Of a stretch of 64,000 bases of DNA, positions 1 through 10,182 are shown one piece after another; position 1 is the first letter of the stretch; every line of letters begins with the position of its first letter. The position numbers and the translations under genes were made by a program. A model generated the notes under the pieces. It was not told the origin of the DNA. It was given only the letters and a program-made list of their open reading frames with translations, and ran no database searches. Where the stretch lies: contig NZ_DFQV01000020.1 of the NCBI RefSeq assembly GCF_002377945.1, positions 517,628 through 581,627 of the forward strand, given 5' to 3'. The stretch comes from Psychrobacter sp. UBA3480 (GTDB lineage Bacteria; Pseudomonadota; Gammaproteobacteria; Pseudomonadales; Moraxellaceae).

Positions 1-1
1 C

Positions 2-484
2 TTGATCGGTTTCCGTTCTGAGTTCCTAACCCTGACTTCAGGTAGTGGTATCATGACCTCGAGCTTCTCACATTACGGTCCACAGAAGATTGGTGATGTT
101 GGTGGTCGTTCTAACGGCGTATTGGTTTCTATGGCAAATGGTACTTGCCTAGGTTTTGCTCTATTTAACCTACAGAAACGTGGTAAGTTGTTTGCTGAGC
201 CACAGCTTGAAGTTTATGAAGGTATGATTGTTGGTCTTAACTCTCGTAACGATGATATGACTGTTAACCCAACGACTGCTAAACAGCTAACCAACGTACG
301 TGCTAGTGGTACTGACGAAGCATTGACGTTGACGCCAGCAGTGAAATTCACTCTTGAGCAAGCGCTTGAGTTTATTCAAGACGATGAGCTAGTCGAAGTA
401 ACGCCAAAAGCGGTACGTATTCGTAAACGCTACTTAACTGAAAGTGAGCGTAAGCGTCACGGCCGTGGTAAGAAAGGTGCTTAA
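2..484 (+). CDS. typA: GTP-binding ribosome-associated protein TypA/BipA, C-terminal part
   Basis: This is the last ~160 codons of a translational GTPase; the 5' part, including the G domain, lies outside the window. The visible frame opens with the family's LIGFRSEFL segment and then runs through the BipA-specific C-terminal domain, with blocks such as GDVGGRSNGVL, EPQLEVYEGMIVG and NVRASGTDEAL, ending in a basic RKRHGRGKKGA tail. BipA binds the 70S ribosome and supports 50S assembly and growth under cold or other stress; this role is known for the family and not visible here. The reading frame is open at the left edge, so no start can be assigned. A strong hairpin terminator follows about 100 bp downstream, so it probably ends its own transcript before mscL. 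Identification is firm from the C-terminal motifs. Confidence 0.95.
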   Translation: MIGFRSEFLTLTSGSGIMTSSFSHYGPQKIGDVGGRSNGVLVSMANGTCLGFALFNLQKRGKLFAEPQLEVYEGMIVGLNSRNDDMTVNPTTAKQLTNVRASGTDEALTLTPAVKFTLEQALEFIQDDELVEVTPKAVRIRKRYLTESERKRHGRGKKGA

Positions 485-581
485 TATCAATAAGTGAGTT
501 ACTTAGTAATTCATAGTATTGATGTTTGACGCAAATGCTTAGTGTCAGTAGTTTCTACGGGCACTGAGTGATTCAAAAATG

Positions 582-630
582 AGCAGTATAAGGTGAGCTA
601 TTAGTGGTTCACTTTATACTGCTTTTTTTT
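582..630 (+). terminator. Rho-independent terminator after typA
   Basis: A long inverted repeat (AGCAGTATAAGGTGA paired with TCACTTTATACTGCT) with a short loop is followed by a run of eight T. It sits between the typA stop and mscL. Confidence 0.85.
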
Positions 631-764
631 GGGTTGTAATCTTGGAAAAATACAGACAGAATGAATAGTGACGTTAATGTATTCAATTATTAACATGAAA
701 GCTAGATGTGACACTAATTATATAAATATCTATTGGTTTGTAGATAAATTTTGAGGAAAAAACA

Positions 765-1220
765 ATGAGTATGGTTTCAGAGTTTAAAGAGTTCGCTGTC
801 AAGGGCAATGTGATGGATTTGGCAGTCGGTGTCATCATCGGCGGGGCTTTTGCTACCATCACAAAATCTTTAGTAGATGATATTATTATGCCGATTGTCG
901 CTTTTATTTTTGGCGGCGAGATTAATTTTGAGAACATGTTCTTAGTTTTAGGCGATGCACCTGATGGTATTGTTATGACTTATGATGCGCTCAAAGAAGC
1001 AGGTGTACCTGTATTGGCTTACGGTAGTTTTATTACCGTACTTATTAACTTTCTAATCTTAGCTTTCATCATCTTTATGATGGTGAGAGGTGTCAATAAA
1101 ATGCGCCGTGCTGAAGAGGTAGAGGAAGTTATAGAAGAAGCAGTAGAAGAGCCATCAGAGGAAGTGAAGTTGCTGCGCGAAATCAGTGCCAAATTAAGTA
1201 ATACTAGTATTACGAAATAA
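765..1220 (+). CDS. mscL: Large-conductance mechanosensitive channel MscL
   Basis: An inner-membrane homopentameric channel that opens under high membrane tension and releases solutes during hypo-osmotic shock. At 151 residues it is slightly longer than the E. coli protein (136). The N-terminal amphipathic segment ([16 protein letters not shown]) is followed by a glycine/alanine-rich TM1 ([11 protein letters not shown], residues ~20-45), a periplasmic loop, TM2 ([14 protein letters not shown], residues ~85-107) and a cytoplasmic acidic helix rich in Glu that ends in the coiled-coil bundle segment ([12 protein letters not shown]). The start ATG at 765 has a GAGGAAAA ribosome-binding site just upstream; a second ATG two codons in is less well spaced. 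It stands alone between two terminators. Confidence 0.97.
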   Translation: MSMVSEFKEFAVKGNVMDLAVGVIIGGAFATITKSLVDDIIMPIVAFIFGGEINFENMFLVLGDAPDGIVMTYDALKEAGVPVLAYGSFITVLINFLILAFIIFMMVRGVNKMRRAEEVEEVIEEAVEEPSEEVKLLREISAKLSNTSITK

Positions 1221-1240
1221 ATTATCGACTTTTCGACAAT

Positions 1241-1270
1241 AAAAAGGCTAACTCCTCGTTAGCCTTTTTG
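1241..1270. terminator. Bidirectional terminator between mscL and the convergent gene
   Basis: AAAAAGGCTAAC-TCCTC-GTTAGCCTTTTT forms a perfect stem with A-tract and T-tract on either side. It can serve both mscL on plus and the convergent gene ending at 1332 on minus. Confidence 0.85.
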
Positions 1271-1331
1271 CTATGAAATAGTCACAGTCATTTTTTGTGA
1301 ACTATTTGATGTGCCTACTAAAAGCAAATTG

Positions 1332-1772
1332 TTACGGAGTGACCACTACATAGTCATTGGTATTAATTAGAATTTCTGATGGTTGATCGACAACGATACG
1401 TACCACGTTATTATCAACAACTTGAGACTTATAATAGTTGTCTTCAGCAACTGTACAGCCTAAACAACGTCCCATAGCATCCCAAGGTTCAACAAATAGC
1501 TTCTGCTGTGCTTGATCTGCATTACCACCAATAAGTGAAAAAGGTAAGCTAACGATATAAGCTGCCGTACCAGCAACAGCATTCACGAGTTGCAGTGGCT
1601 TACCAACAATCGTATCGACTACCATCGTCTCGTATGAAGGACCGAAATCAGTTTCATCAATTTCTATAGCTGCAAAAGTAGGCTGAATGGTCGCAACTAC
1701 CAATCCTAAAGTTGACAATACAGTAAAAAATCTCTGCTTAACTGTGCGTTGGGTTTTTGCTTTAACAGTCAT
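1332..1772 (-). CDS. Small secreted or envelope protein of unknown function
   Basis: A 146-residue protein with a basic N-terminus and a hydrophobic stretch (FFTVLSTLGLVVATIQPTFAA, residues ~15-35) that looks like a Sec signal peptide with cleavage after TFA-A. The mature part contains a small glycine/alanine-rich hydrophobic segment (VAGTAAYIVSLPFSLIGGN, residues ~66-84) followed by a VEPWDAMGRCLGC segment with two cysteines. This arrangement resembles small gammaproteobacterial envelope proteins with a GGTALY-SLPFS core, which have no assigned function that I know of. The start ATG at 1772 is supported by an AGGA eight bases upstream. No neighbour suggests a role. I do not recognise the gene. 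Confidence 0.7.
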   Translation of the reverse strand: MTVKAKTQRTVKQRFFTVLSTLGLVVATIQPTFAAIEIDETDFGPSYETMVVDTIVGKPLQLVNAVAGTAAYIVSLPFSLIGGNADQAQQKLFVEPWDAMGRCLGCTVAEDNYYKSQVVDNNVVRIVVDQPSEILINTNDYVVVTP

Positions 1773-2061
1773 AACGATATCCTGAAACTCATAGTAGTAT
1801 GATTAATGGCTGCTGCTATCTTCACACAGGAATCTTGCGGCAACAATAGTTAGTCTAAATATTACAGAAAAATAAATAATACGCACTATTTATGTAAGCG
1901 CTAGCACTATTAAAGCAAGATGTGCGCTAATAAGCAACAAAAATGAGAATAATCTAGTTATAGCTTTGACAATATTTGGTACTTTTAGAATGAATACTCT
2001 GTTCAAATATTGTCTTCATTTAATATAAACGTAGCACAAGTAAGCGGGTATCAGTTATTAG

Positions 2062-3003
2062 CTATTTTAACGGCTGACAATTTGGACAATAAACACTAGC
2101 TCTACCAGTAAGCTTGATGTTTTCTAGTGTCATACTGCAATGTAGACAGCTTTCTCCTTGTCTGCCATACACATTTAGAGTTTGTTGAAAGTAACCAGTC
2201 TGACCGCTTGCTACTGTGAAATCTCGTAGTGTCGAACCGCCCAATTTTATCGCTTTCTTTAAAATTTCTTTAATATGATTCACTAAAATGACAATCTGTT
2301 CGTGCGAAATTTGATTGGCTGGTGTAGCAGGGTGGATGCCGGACAAGTACAGACTTTCAGTCGCATAGATATTGCCAACACCAACTACGACTTCTTGTTC
2401 CATGATGACAGATTTAATCGCTCGGGAGATGGGTTTCAGTCGCTTATTCGTTTTAGTATTATCTGACGATGACCCATTGCTATCTTGACTAGATAAATCA
2501 ATACGCTGGATTAAGCTGTATAAATAGTCTGCGGTAAAATCTTTTGAAAGTGGTTCAGGACCTAGATGATCTAGTAGTTTATTGCCGTAATCTTTATGCC
2601 ATAGTACTGAACCAAAACGTCTAGGATCATAGTAATGTAGCTGAGACTTTTTGTTAGCATTATCATTAAAAACGACGACCAGATGGTCATGTTTACGCTT
2701 ATCAGTACCATAGCTATGTTGCTGTAAGCTGCCTGACATTCCTAAGTGAATAAGAAGCTGAAGTGGTTCAACTTTACTGGCTGACATTGAAGCGTTATTC
2801 TGTGCAACTGCTGGCAGAAAATTAAGAATCAGATACTTTGCTCGGCGCTCGACACTCTCCAATGTGTAATTAACCAGCTCGTCTAAGTTATCTGGCATCA
2901 TCCATCGCAGCTTTGGTTGAAATACTTTAACATCAACTACCTGTTGCCCCCACAATGGAGCAAGACTGGCTTTAGTGGTTTCTACTTCAGGTAATTCAGG
3001 CAT
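2062..3003 (-). CDS. mutM: Formamidopyrimidine-DNA glycosylase (Fpg/MutM)
   Basis: A bifunctional base-excision-repair enzyme that removes 8-oxoguanine and formamidopyrimidines and nicks the abasic site. The frame can be read from 3018, but the ATG at 3003 gives MPELPEVETTK. Pro2 (free after Met removal) is the catalytic nucleophile and Glu3 is also catalytic, so 3003 must be the start. The conserved Lys of the beta-hairpin (RRAKYLIL), the helix-two-turn-helix region (VVGVGNIYATESLY) and the C-terminal zinc finger (CLHC...CPNC with the TGRASVYC arginine) are all present. At 313 residues it exceeds the usual ~270 because of two hydrophilic insertions, one near residue 75 and one Ser/Asn-rich near residue 180. 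It lies just downstream of relA on the same strand, with a 55-bp gap. Confidence 0.97.
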   Translation of the reverse strand: MPELPEVETTKASLAPLWGQQVVDVKVFQPKLRWMMPDNLDELVNYTLESVERRAKYLILNFLPAVAQNNASMSASKVEPLQLLIHLGMSGSLQQHSYGTDKRKHDHLVVVFNDNANKKSQLHYYDPRRFGSVLWHKDYGNKLLDHLGPEPLSKDFTADYLYSLIQRIDLSSQDSNGSSSDNTKTNKRLKPISRAIKSVIMEQEVVVGVGNIYATESLYLSGIHPATPANQISHEQIVILVNHIKEILKKAIKLGGSTLRDFTVASGQTGYFQQTLNVYGRQGESCLHCSMTLENIKLTGRASVYCPNCQPLK

Positions 3004-3058
3004 AGTATTTTTTGACAACTCTATTGTGGAATAAACAACGACTGACTTAAGGTTTTAT

Positions 3059-5596
3059 TTACACGACTGCACGGCGCGCGTGCAAAATACCATGTTGCTG
3101 CTCTAGTTTTGCGAGCAACTTAGATAGATGTGCTAAGCCTGAGACTTCAATATGGAACTTTAAAAAAGCAATATTGTCGTCATTACTTAACGTTTGCACT
3201 TGGCGAATATTGACGTTTTCTTTATCAATTATCTGTGTCAAATCACGTAGCAAACCGCGCCTGTCATATGCTTCGACATGAATATCAACGGGCTGATAAC
3301 GCCCCGTCTGCACTTGCCAAGCGGCTTCTATCTTACGCTCAGGGTCACGCTCGACCAGACGTAAGTACTCTGGGCAGCCTCGATTATGAACACTGACGCC
3401 ACGCGATAAAGTGATGTAGCCAGCAATCGGTTCGCCATGGACAGGATGGCAACAACCTGCCAAATTGATTTCGATATTATCCAAACCATCGATATGGATT
3501 TTATACGCATCGAGCTTACCTGTATCTCTGTTATCTACATGAGGTACAAAGCTCTCTGGTGGTATCTCAGGTTCAAGGTGTAGCTGACGAGAGATATGAC
3601 TGGTTAACTGATTCAGGCCAATATCACCTGTCACCAGCCCTACAATAATATCGTCGGTCGTATTGACATGAAAATGCTGGATATAGTCGTTCAGATCAAT
3701 ACTATTAGGATGAACAGATAGGCGCTCAAGCTCTTTGCTAAGCATTTGGCGACCTATTTCAATGTTCTTATCACGGTCTTGCTTATTAAACCACTGGCGC
3801 AGTTTTGAACGGGCGCGATTAGTATGAATATAACCTAAGGATGCTACTAACCAGTCACGATTGGGCTCACGCGAAGCCTTAGTGATAATCTCAACTTGCT
3901 CACCTGTTTTCAACTGATACGTCAGTGGCACATAGCGTTGATTGACGCGGGCCGCCTGCGCGCGGTTGCCAACTTGAGTATGCACATAGTAGGCAAAATC
4001 GAGAACGGTCGCGCCTTTTGGTAGTTCGGTAATATCACCATCGCGACTAAAGATATAAATACGTTCTAGCTCATCAAAATCAACGAGTTGCTCTTCTTCG
4101 TCAAACTCGATATCGTCTATCTCTTCGCCCGCTACCACAGCTGAGCGTGGTTGATTGCGTGTCTCATTATTAATAGATAATAATTGGCGCAATGAGCTGA
4201 TTCTTTGATTCAGATAATTGTCTTTCTTGTTCTTTAGACCTTCTTTGTAATTAACGTGCGCACACATGCCAAGTTCGGCCTCAAAGTGCATCTCATGAGT
4301 ACGAATTTGGACTTCTAGTGATTTATTTTCTGCAATTACAGCAGTATGTAGCGAGCGATAACCATTAGACTTAGGGTTAGTAATATAGTCATCAAACTGT
4401 TCAGGAATGTAACGCCATAAACCGTGTACTAGGCCTAAAACGTGATAACAGTCAGAAGGGCTATTGACCAACACACGTAAGGCACGAATGTCATAAAGCT
4501 GATCGAAAGATAAGCCTTTGAGCTTCATTTTTCGATAGATAGAGTAGATATGTTTGACGCGCCCAGATACTTCGCCTTCAATACTGGCATCTGCTAATGA
4601 TTCATTTAATTTGTCTTGTACGCGCTGAATATAGGACTCACGTTCGCTACGTTTTTCTGACAGCAGCTTAGCAATTTCTTTATAGCGATCAGGCGCGAGA
4701 TAACGGAAAGCTAAATCTTCGAGCTCCCATTTCAACTGTGCAATACCTAAACGATGGGCTAATGGCGCATAGATAGTCATGACTTCACGTGCGACACGAG
4801 TTTGACGCTCTGGCCTAGAAAACGTCAACTCACGCATGGCAAAGGTACGCTCTGCCAATTTGATGAGTACCACACGCACGTCGTTGGTGACAGATATGAG
4901 CATGCTATAAATATTTGATAGCTGATCACGTTGATTATTGACGAAATGGTCTTCTAAACGCTTGTTGCTCTCGATAATCTCCGACAGCTTACCCATTGCA
5001 AGGGTATCTTTAACAAGTGTCAAAATATCTGGACCAAAGTTTTTTTCAACTTCAGCGAGACTGATGATTGATTTGCGGGCACTGCGATACAGCATGGCCG
5101 CGACCAATGCGTCTTCATCTTGATAAAGATAGGTCAAAATATCGGTCATACCAATACCGGTCACATAAGCGCCTGAACGCTCAGATTCACTGGTATTCAT
5201 ATGACTGCGAATAAACTCACAAGCTGCACTTAGGTTGGGTACTGACTCTTGTCCAATACGCTTGGCCACATTATCTAGCCAAGTAGGTACGTCGATGTTG
5301 GCTTGATCTAAGTCAACTGCCTCAAGCTCTTTGTTTGATAGCGTATTGGTATCATCCAAATACTCGTCTTCAGTGTGAGGATCATGCAAATGATAAGTGT
5401 GTGCAGCTGAGCGATCAAAAGTAGTATGTAGCTTGTGGGTTGCCAACTGGTATTTGATGTCGAGGGGAATTTGGGCATAGCTATTGGCTGACTGGTGAGA
5501 GCGTTGGCTCGCCACCAGTTGCGCCGCAAGTGTTGCACTATCGGCCTGCGTGGTCTGTCCATCCACCAGCGGTAATCCTTCACGAATTTTTACCAT
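3059..5596 (-). CDS. relA: GTP pyrophosphokinase RelA, (p)ppGpp synthetase
   Basis: Ribosome-associated alarmone synthetase that makes (p)ppGpp when uncharged tRNA occupies the A site. At 845 residues it is ~100 longer than E. coli RelA because of an N-terminal extension. Domain order: a degenerate HD hydrolase domain (the HD and ED metal-binding pairs are absent around AAMLYRSARK), the synthetase domain (HIYSIYRKMKLKGLSFDQLYD, NPKSNGYRSLHT, VQIRTHEMHFEAE), TGS domain (FSRDGDITELPKGATVLDFA), the conserved zinc-finger region (GCCHPVHG...HNRGCPE) and a C-terminal ACT domain. Loss of the HD motif and the acidic FDD in place of RFKD point to a monofunctional RelA rather than SpoT/Rel. The ATG at 5596 has a GAGGAG ribosome-binding site. 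Neighbours rlmD, cysM and gacS form a neighbourhood also seen in pseudomonads. Confidence 0.97.
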   Translation of the reverse strand: MVKIREGLPLVDGQTTQADSATLAAQLVASQRSHQSANSYAQIPLDIKYQLATHKLHTTFDRSAAHTYHLHDPHTEDEYLDDTNTLSNKELEAVDLDQANIDVPTWLDNVAKRIGQESVPNLSAACEFIRSHMNTSESERSGAYVTGIGMTDILTYLYQDEDALVAAMLYRSARKSIISLAEVEKNFGPDILTLVKDTLAMGKLSEIIESNKRLEDHFVNNQRDQLSNIYSMLISVTNDVRVVLIKLAERTFAMRELTFSRPERQTRVAREVMTIYAPLAHRLGIAQLKWELEDLAFRYLAPDRYKEIAKLLSEKRSERESYIQRVQDKLNESLADASIEGEVSGRVKHIYSIYRKMKLKGLSFDQLYDIRALRVLVNSPSDCYHVLGLVHGLWRYIPEQFDDYITNPKSNGYRSLHTAVIAENKSLEVQIRTHEMHFEAELGMCAHVNYKEGLKNKKDNYLNQRISSLRQLLSINNETRNQPRSAVVAGEEIDDIEFDEEEQLVDFDELERIYIFSRDGDITELPKGATVLDFAYYVHTQVGNRAQAARVNQRYVPLTYQLKTGEQVEIITKASREPNRDWLVASLGYIHTNRARSKLRQWFNKQDRDKNIEIGRQMLSKELERLSVHPNSIDLNDYIQHFHVNTTDDIIVGLVTGDIGLNQLTSHISRQLHLEPEIPPESFVPHVDNRDTGKLDAYKIHIDGLDNIEINLAGCCHPVHGEPIAGYITLSRGVSVHNRGCPEYLRLVERDPERKIEAAWQVQTGRYQPVDIHVEAYDRRGLLRDLTQIIDKENVNIRQVQTLSNDDNIAFLKFHIEVSGLAHLSKLLAKLEQQHGILHARRAVV

Positions 5597-6018
5597 AGCC
5601 GACTCCTCTTAGCTATTTTGAATTGATTATAACCTCATCTACTATGCACACACTCTGAATTAACGATCCATAAAGTGTCAGCTATAAACCAATACAACTG
5701 CTAAAAATGTTATTTTTAGCAGCTATAAAATGCGCGTAAAATATATAAAGCTATGAGTGCAAATGCTTGCTATGTAGCGATTGGAAACATCACCAAAAAC
5801 ATAGGAAGATTGTTTACTATTATCTCATTTTAAAGTGACAAATCAAGCGAGCCTCTGTACGGCTGTGGTCAATTACGCTAAATAATGGCTATTTATTAGC
5901 ACAAACTTATCAAAGCTTTGAGTTATTTTAGACAATTGTATTAACGCTTAATTATCTCTTTAATCAGGTTTAACTATCAGTCATTTCTAGCTATTAATCA
6001 TTTTTGAAAATTAATAAC
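5597..6018. other. Gap upstream of relA
   Basis: About 420 bp between the rlmD stop and the relA start, both on minus. It holds an inverted repeat at 5698-5723 (CTGCTAAAAAT-GTT-ATTTTTAGCAG) that could end rlmD transcription, and presumably the relA promoter. I see no convincing small gene. Confidence 0.5.
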
Positions 6019-7590
6019 TTAAACCGCTACCTTCTCGAAGCGAGCGATAGATTCAACATGACCCGTATGGCAGAACATATCCATCACGCCAGCATGAGTC
6101 AGACGATAGCCTTGTTCTAATAATGCTTTTGTATCACGAGCAAGGGTGGCTGGATTACAAGAGACATAAACAATGCGCTCAGCATTGAATTTTGGCAAAT
6201 ATTGCATAATCTCCCAAGCACCAGAGCGCGGTGGATCAATCAACAGTGCATCAAAACCTTGGTTGGCCCATGGCTTATCAGTACAGTCTTGAGTCAAGTC
6301 TTGACTGTAAAACTCAGTATTGTTGATACCGTTGCGACGAGCGTTGTCAGCAGCACGTTCGGTCATGGCCTCACTGCCTTCGACACCGACTACTGAGCCT
6401 GTCTCACCAACGAGGCGCGCTAATGGCAAGCTAAAGTTCCCCAGACCACTGAATAAATCTAGTACGCGTTCGCCTGCTTTTAAGTCCAACAAGTCACAAG
6501 CAAGCTTAGTCATCTGACGGTTCACAGATAAATTTACTTGAGTAAAGTCAGTAGGGATAAATTCAAAAGTCAGATCATACTCTGGCAATTGATAATATAA
6601 ACGCCCAAACTGCTCGCTCAAATCATCAGTGTCTGTCAACGCAATACGTTGGATGCTATCAACGCCTTTCGACTGCAAATATAGCTGCCAATTACGCGCT
6701 GCAAAAAATACTTTTAGTTTGTCTATATCAGCGTCTGATAATGGTTCTAAATTACGTACGATGAGCGCAACTGGCTGATTGCCATCAGGTAGTTCTGGCA
6801 GTTGCTCACCCATTGCAAGTTCAAGCTGAGCAATCTTGTCACGGCTCTCTAAAGTGCTAATAAGCGTTTTTAGGTTTTCAATCTCAAAACCAATACGTGG
6901 ATCTAAGATATGACATTCATTTAGCTCTGCCAAGAAGTTGCTTGAACGCTCGCGGAAGCCGACAAGCGCGGTTTCTTTTTTGACAACATAGCGCACGCCC
7001 AAACGTGCTTTGGTACGATAGCCAAGACGATCACCGACCACAGGGGCGAGCCAATTGTCAGGCTCTGCGTTGGCTTGGTGCATTAGCATTTCAGCCAGTA
7101 CTGACTGCTTAAAGTTTATTTGTCCATCTGGCTGCCAGTGCTGCAAGTTACAACCGCCGCAAGTACCGAAATGCGGGCAGGGTGGTACAGCACGTTCAGG
7201 GTTTGGGTTGGCAGTAATACTAATGGCATCGCCTTCTTCAAAGCTAGCACGGCTGTTGGTTATTTTCACTAAGGCGCTTTCACCTGGTAGAGCAAAGCTA
7301 ACAAAGATTTTTTTGCCATGTTTGTCTTCAGCATGACCTTCCGCAACATCAAAACCATTACCATAAACAGCAACACCGCGACCATCATGTGACAAGCCAT
7401 CAATATTAAATGGAATTGGCTCTGCATCTTTTAGGCGACGACGTGTCTTTGATGATGGCTTTGATTTTTTCTTACTAGGTGGAATGACAATCGTTTGGGT
7501 GTCGTTGGTTTGAGCTTCATTCGTTTGAGCGTTACTGTTTTGCGCTGCCATATCAGATGCTGTAGATGTTTTTGAATCGGTGGGTTGCAT
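6019..7590 (-). CDS. rlmD: 23S rRNA (uracil-1939-C5)-methyltransferase RlmD
   Basis: SAM-dependent RNA methyltransferase that makes m5U1939 in 23S rRNA. The protein has 523 residues against ~430 in E. coli; the difference is mostly a hydrophilic Gln/Asn/Thr- and Lys-rich N-terminus of ~55 residues. A TRAM-like domain ([14 protein letters not shown]) follows, then the 4Fe-4S cysteine cluster ([10 protein letters not shown] near residue 140 and the NECHI cysteine), the SAM-binding motif ([16 protein letters not shown]), the IDPPR motif and the catalytic cysteine Cys478 in [11 protein letters not shown]. The ATG at 7590 has an AAGGCAGG site. It lies 62 bp downstream of the exonuclease gene on the same strand and may be cotranscribed with it. 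Long and well conserved, so the assignment is firm. Confidence 0.96.
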   Translation of the reverse strand: MQPTDSKTSTASDMAAQNSNAQTNEAQTNDTQTIVIPPSKKKSKPSSKTRRRLKDAEPIPFNIDGLSHDGRGVAVYGNGFDVAEGHAEDKHGKKIFVSFALPGESALVKITNSRASFEEGDAISITANPNPERAVPPCPHFGTCGGCNLQHWQPDGQINFKQSVLAEMLMHQANAEPDNWLAPVVGDRLGYRTKARLGVRYVVKKETALVGFRERSSNFLAELNECHILDPRIGFEIENLKTLISTLESRDKIAQLELAMGEQLPELPDGNQPVALIVRNLEPLSDADIDKLKVFFAARNWQLYLQSKGVDSIQRIALTDTDDLSEQFGRLYYQLPEYDLTFEFIPTDFTQVNLSVNRQMTKLACDLLDLKAGERVLDLFSGLGNFSLPLARLVGETGSVVGVEGSEAMTERAADNARRNGINNTEFYSQDLTQDCTDKPWANQGFDALLIDPPRSGAWEIMQYLPKFNAERIVYVSCNPATLARDTKALLEQGYRLTHAGVMDMFCHTGHVESIARFEKVAV

Positions 7591-7651
7591 AAACCTGCCT
7601 TAATAATAAATAACTAGAAGAGGGGAATAAAAACTACTAATAATGCGAATT

Positions 7652-8476
7652 CTATAATTCGGGTGCCGATGACCAGTCAGCGATAAACTCTTGATGTCGC
7701 GGACTACCGTCAGCTTGGGTATACTTTGCCAGATAGTCATAGCTCTGCTGCTGCCAAGCATCAAAATCTTGTGAAGACAACTGTCCTGTTAGACGTAACC
7801 AGCGTAAATAAATAAGCCAAGTATTCATAACATCAGACTCACAGTATATAGATAGGGTCTGCCAGTCACCGCTACTAACAAGCGCGCCAACCATGCTGCC
7901 ATCCACGTCAGTTTTACCGGGTAATCCGTATAGACTTGCGACGATATCCATGGCTTCGCGGCGACTAGCACCGTACTGGCTAAACCGATCCATCAAGTCT
8001 AGATGACGCGTATGAAAGCGATTAACATAGTTATCAAAGCGCATGTTTTTAATACGCCCGCCTTCTTCGAACAGCCATGGTGCTGACAAATCATATTGCA
8101 TGGCACGATATATCAGTACAGGTATGTCAAAGCCTGAGCCATTCCAGCTAATAAGTTGCGGCAGTGTCTCAATGTCGTTAAATGCTCTAAAGAACTTGGC
8201 TAGGATTTCTTTTTCACTAAATTTATCGGCAGTCAAAGAAAATAGCGATAACTTACCATCTTTGATATACAGAGCTGAGATACAGACGATACGCTGTAGT
8301 GGCAAGCGCATAAAGTCGTGCCCTGCCTCTTGTGTACGTATCGCTGTCAGCGCACTTAACGCATCCGCATCGTTGAGATCGGCCAATTGCGGATAGATAC
8401 GGCGTGCTGCATCGACATCGGCGACAGTCTCGATATCAAAAACCAATATAGGGTCGGATGGTAGCGCTTGTGACAT
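7652..8476 (-). CDS. Predicted 3'-5' exonuclease, DNA polymerase B-like (PF10108 type)
   Basis: A stand-alone DEDD-superfamily exonuclease of 274 residues. Exo I is FDIETVADVD (Asp14 and Glu16), followed by the ISWNGSGFDIPVL segment (Exo II with its catalytic Asp) and a C-terminal CESDVMNTWLIYLRW block (Exo III). The family is annotated as predicted 3'-5' exonuclease related to the proofreading domain of family-B polymerases; its substrate is not established. No polymerase domain is present. The ATG at 8476 has AGGA seven bases upstream. It lies between cysM and rlmD in the same orientation. The 143-bp space to cysM leaves room for a promoter. Confidence 0.85.
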   Translation of the reverse strand: MSQALPSDPILVFDIETVADVDAARRIYPQLADLNDADALSALTAIRTQEAGHDFMRLPLQRIVCISALYIKDGKLSLFSLTADKFSEKEILAKFFRAFNDIETLPQLISWNGSGFDIPVLIYRAMQYDLSAPWLFEEGGRIKNMRFDNYVNRFHTRHLDLMDRFSQYGASRREAMDIVASLYGLPGKTDVDGSMVGALVSSGDWQTLSIYCESDVMNTWLIYLRWLRLTGQLSSQDFDAWQQQSYDYLAKYTQADGSPRHQEFIADWSSAPEL

Positions 8477-8618
8477 AGATAATCCTGACTATTTATGAGC
8501 TTATAGTTAATTCATTATAAAAGAATGACAGCGCTAACCTGGTTTTAAGTATTGCATCTGCACTTGGCTGCTCTGCACTTCTTTTAAATTAACGATACTA
8601 AATGGTATTTCTTATGCA

Positions 8619-9590
8619 TTAATTAACTTCTGCGCTGCTGTTATCCGTATTGCTATCGTCAACGTTATATAAACCCGTTGATAAATAACGATCGCCACGA
8701 TCGCAGACAATAAAGGCAATAACAGCATTAGGATTTGCTTTTGCCACTTGGGTCGCTGCCCATGCAGCTGCGCCCGAAGATACCCCAGCAAAGATACCTT
8801 CAGTCTTCGCCAATTTACGCATATAGACTTCGGCAATACGCTGATCGATATCCATCACTTCATCAATCAAATCTGCATCAAATATACCTGGCATGTAAGC
8901 CGCTGGCCAACGGCGAATACCAGCAATCGAAGCTTCTTCATCAGGCTGTAGGCCGATGATTTTGACGTCTGGATTTTGCTCTTTTAGGTAGCGTGATACA
9001 CCAGTAATCGTACCTGTCGTGCCCATCGAGCTAATAAAATGCGTAATTTTACCTTCTGTCTGTGCCCATAGCTCAGGGCCTGTAGTCAGGTAATGTGCTT
9101 GACTATTATCAGGATTGTTAAACTGATCCAATACAACCCCTTTGCCATCTGCTTGCATCTGTAATGCCAAATCACGCGCAGCTTCCATACCTTCGTCTAC
9201 TTCAATCAGCGTTGCGCCATAGGCAATCATGGCATCTTTACGCTCTTGGGTAGAGTTGGTTGGCATCAGCAATGTTATCGGGTAGCCACGCATCGCGGCG
9301 ACCATGGCCAATGCAATACCAGTATTGCCACTAGTGGCTTCAATCAACATATCACCAGGCTTGATATCACCGCGCTGTTCTGCTTGATAGATCATATTAA
9401 AAGCAGGACGATCTTTTACTGAGCCCGCTGGATTATTGCCTTCAAGCTTAGCTAGTACTGTGGCACCATTGGCAATGTGCTCTTGCTCAGGCAGACGTTG
9501 AAGTTGTACCAATGGCGTTTGACCAACGCAATCAGCGAGGGTAGTGATTTGAGTAATAAAGTTAGCATTTGACATGGCTGTAGTGGACAT
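8619..9590 (-). CDS. cysM: Cysteine synthase B (O-acetylserine sulfhydrylase)
   Basis: PLP-dependent enzyme that makes cysteine from O-acetylserine and sulfide, or S-sulfocysteine from thiosulfate. The PLP lysine is Lys59 in GNNPAGSVKDRPA, the substrate loop is EATSGNTGIALAM, and the phosphate-binding loop is SSMGTTGTITGVSRYL. The C-terminal end (VCDRGDRYLSTGLY) is the CysM-type signature. The length, 323 residues, is slightly above the usual ~300 with a short Asp/Asn/Ser tail. The ATG at 9590 has AGGA well spaced upstream; ATG five codons in is possible. Divergent from gacS across a 592-bp spacer, an arrangement conserved near gacS in pseudomonads. Confidence 0.95.
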   Translation of the reverse strand: MSTTAMSNANFITQITTLADCVGQTPLVQLQRLPEQEHIANGATVLAKLEGNNPAGSVKDRPAFNMIYQAEQRGDIKPGDMLIEATSGNTGIALAMVAAMRGYPITLLMPTNSTQERKDAMIAYGATLIEVDEGMEAARDLALQMQADGKGVVLDQFNNPDNSQAHYLTTGPELWAQTEGKITHFISSMGTTGTITGVSRYLKEQNPDVKIIGLQPDEEASIAGIRRWPAAYMPGIFDADLIDEVMDIDQRIAEVYMRKLAKTEGIFAGVSSGAAAWAATQVAKANPNAVIAFIVCDRGDRYLSTGLYNVDDSNTDNSSAEVN

Positions 9591-10182
9591 AAAGTATCCT
9601 TTTTTATTTTTTAAATATGTTTTTAATGGCCTGTTTTTGATGGAAACACTGTTTTTATTGTTGGATCATAATTTTAGACAGTCGCTTGGGTTATAGGTTT
9701 ACGGTGATAAGCGAGCTAAAAACGAAAGGCATTAGAGTGCGCTCTCATATGTTATGACTATGAGCGATATATTGTGGTAAATAAAAAGTGGCTTTATTAT
9801 ATCATTTTGTTTTCAGCTGCGCTTATCGCATCAAAGATTAATAGTCACTGTATCAGGTCAATGTCAATATTACGTTGAGGGTTGCAAAAGTAGAGTTGAT
9901 AGCTTAAAGCCATATTCTCTTTAACACAGAGTGGTTGGCACTTTAATTATAACGTTATTCATCACATGGAATGCCTAACCAGTACTTATAGAATCCTGTT
10001 AAGATAATCTTGAGCTGTATAGTAGTTGCCTCGTCAAAATCAGTTAATTTATTAACGATTAATAGCTTCATTAAAAATAGCGCCTTACCCAGATGCTCTG
10101 ATATGACGCGCTGCAAGTAACACGAATACTGACATTATCACAAAAATTCACGGCAAGAACCTTAGTAGAGAGTAGACCTAGC
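9591..10182. other. Divergent intergenic region cysM / gacS
   Basis: 592 bp of AT-rich sequence with no credible ORF. It must hold the cysM promoter and the gacS promoter. I could not pick a convincing -35/-10 pair by eye. Confidence 0.5.
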
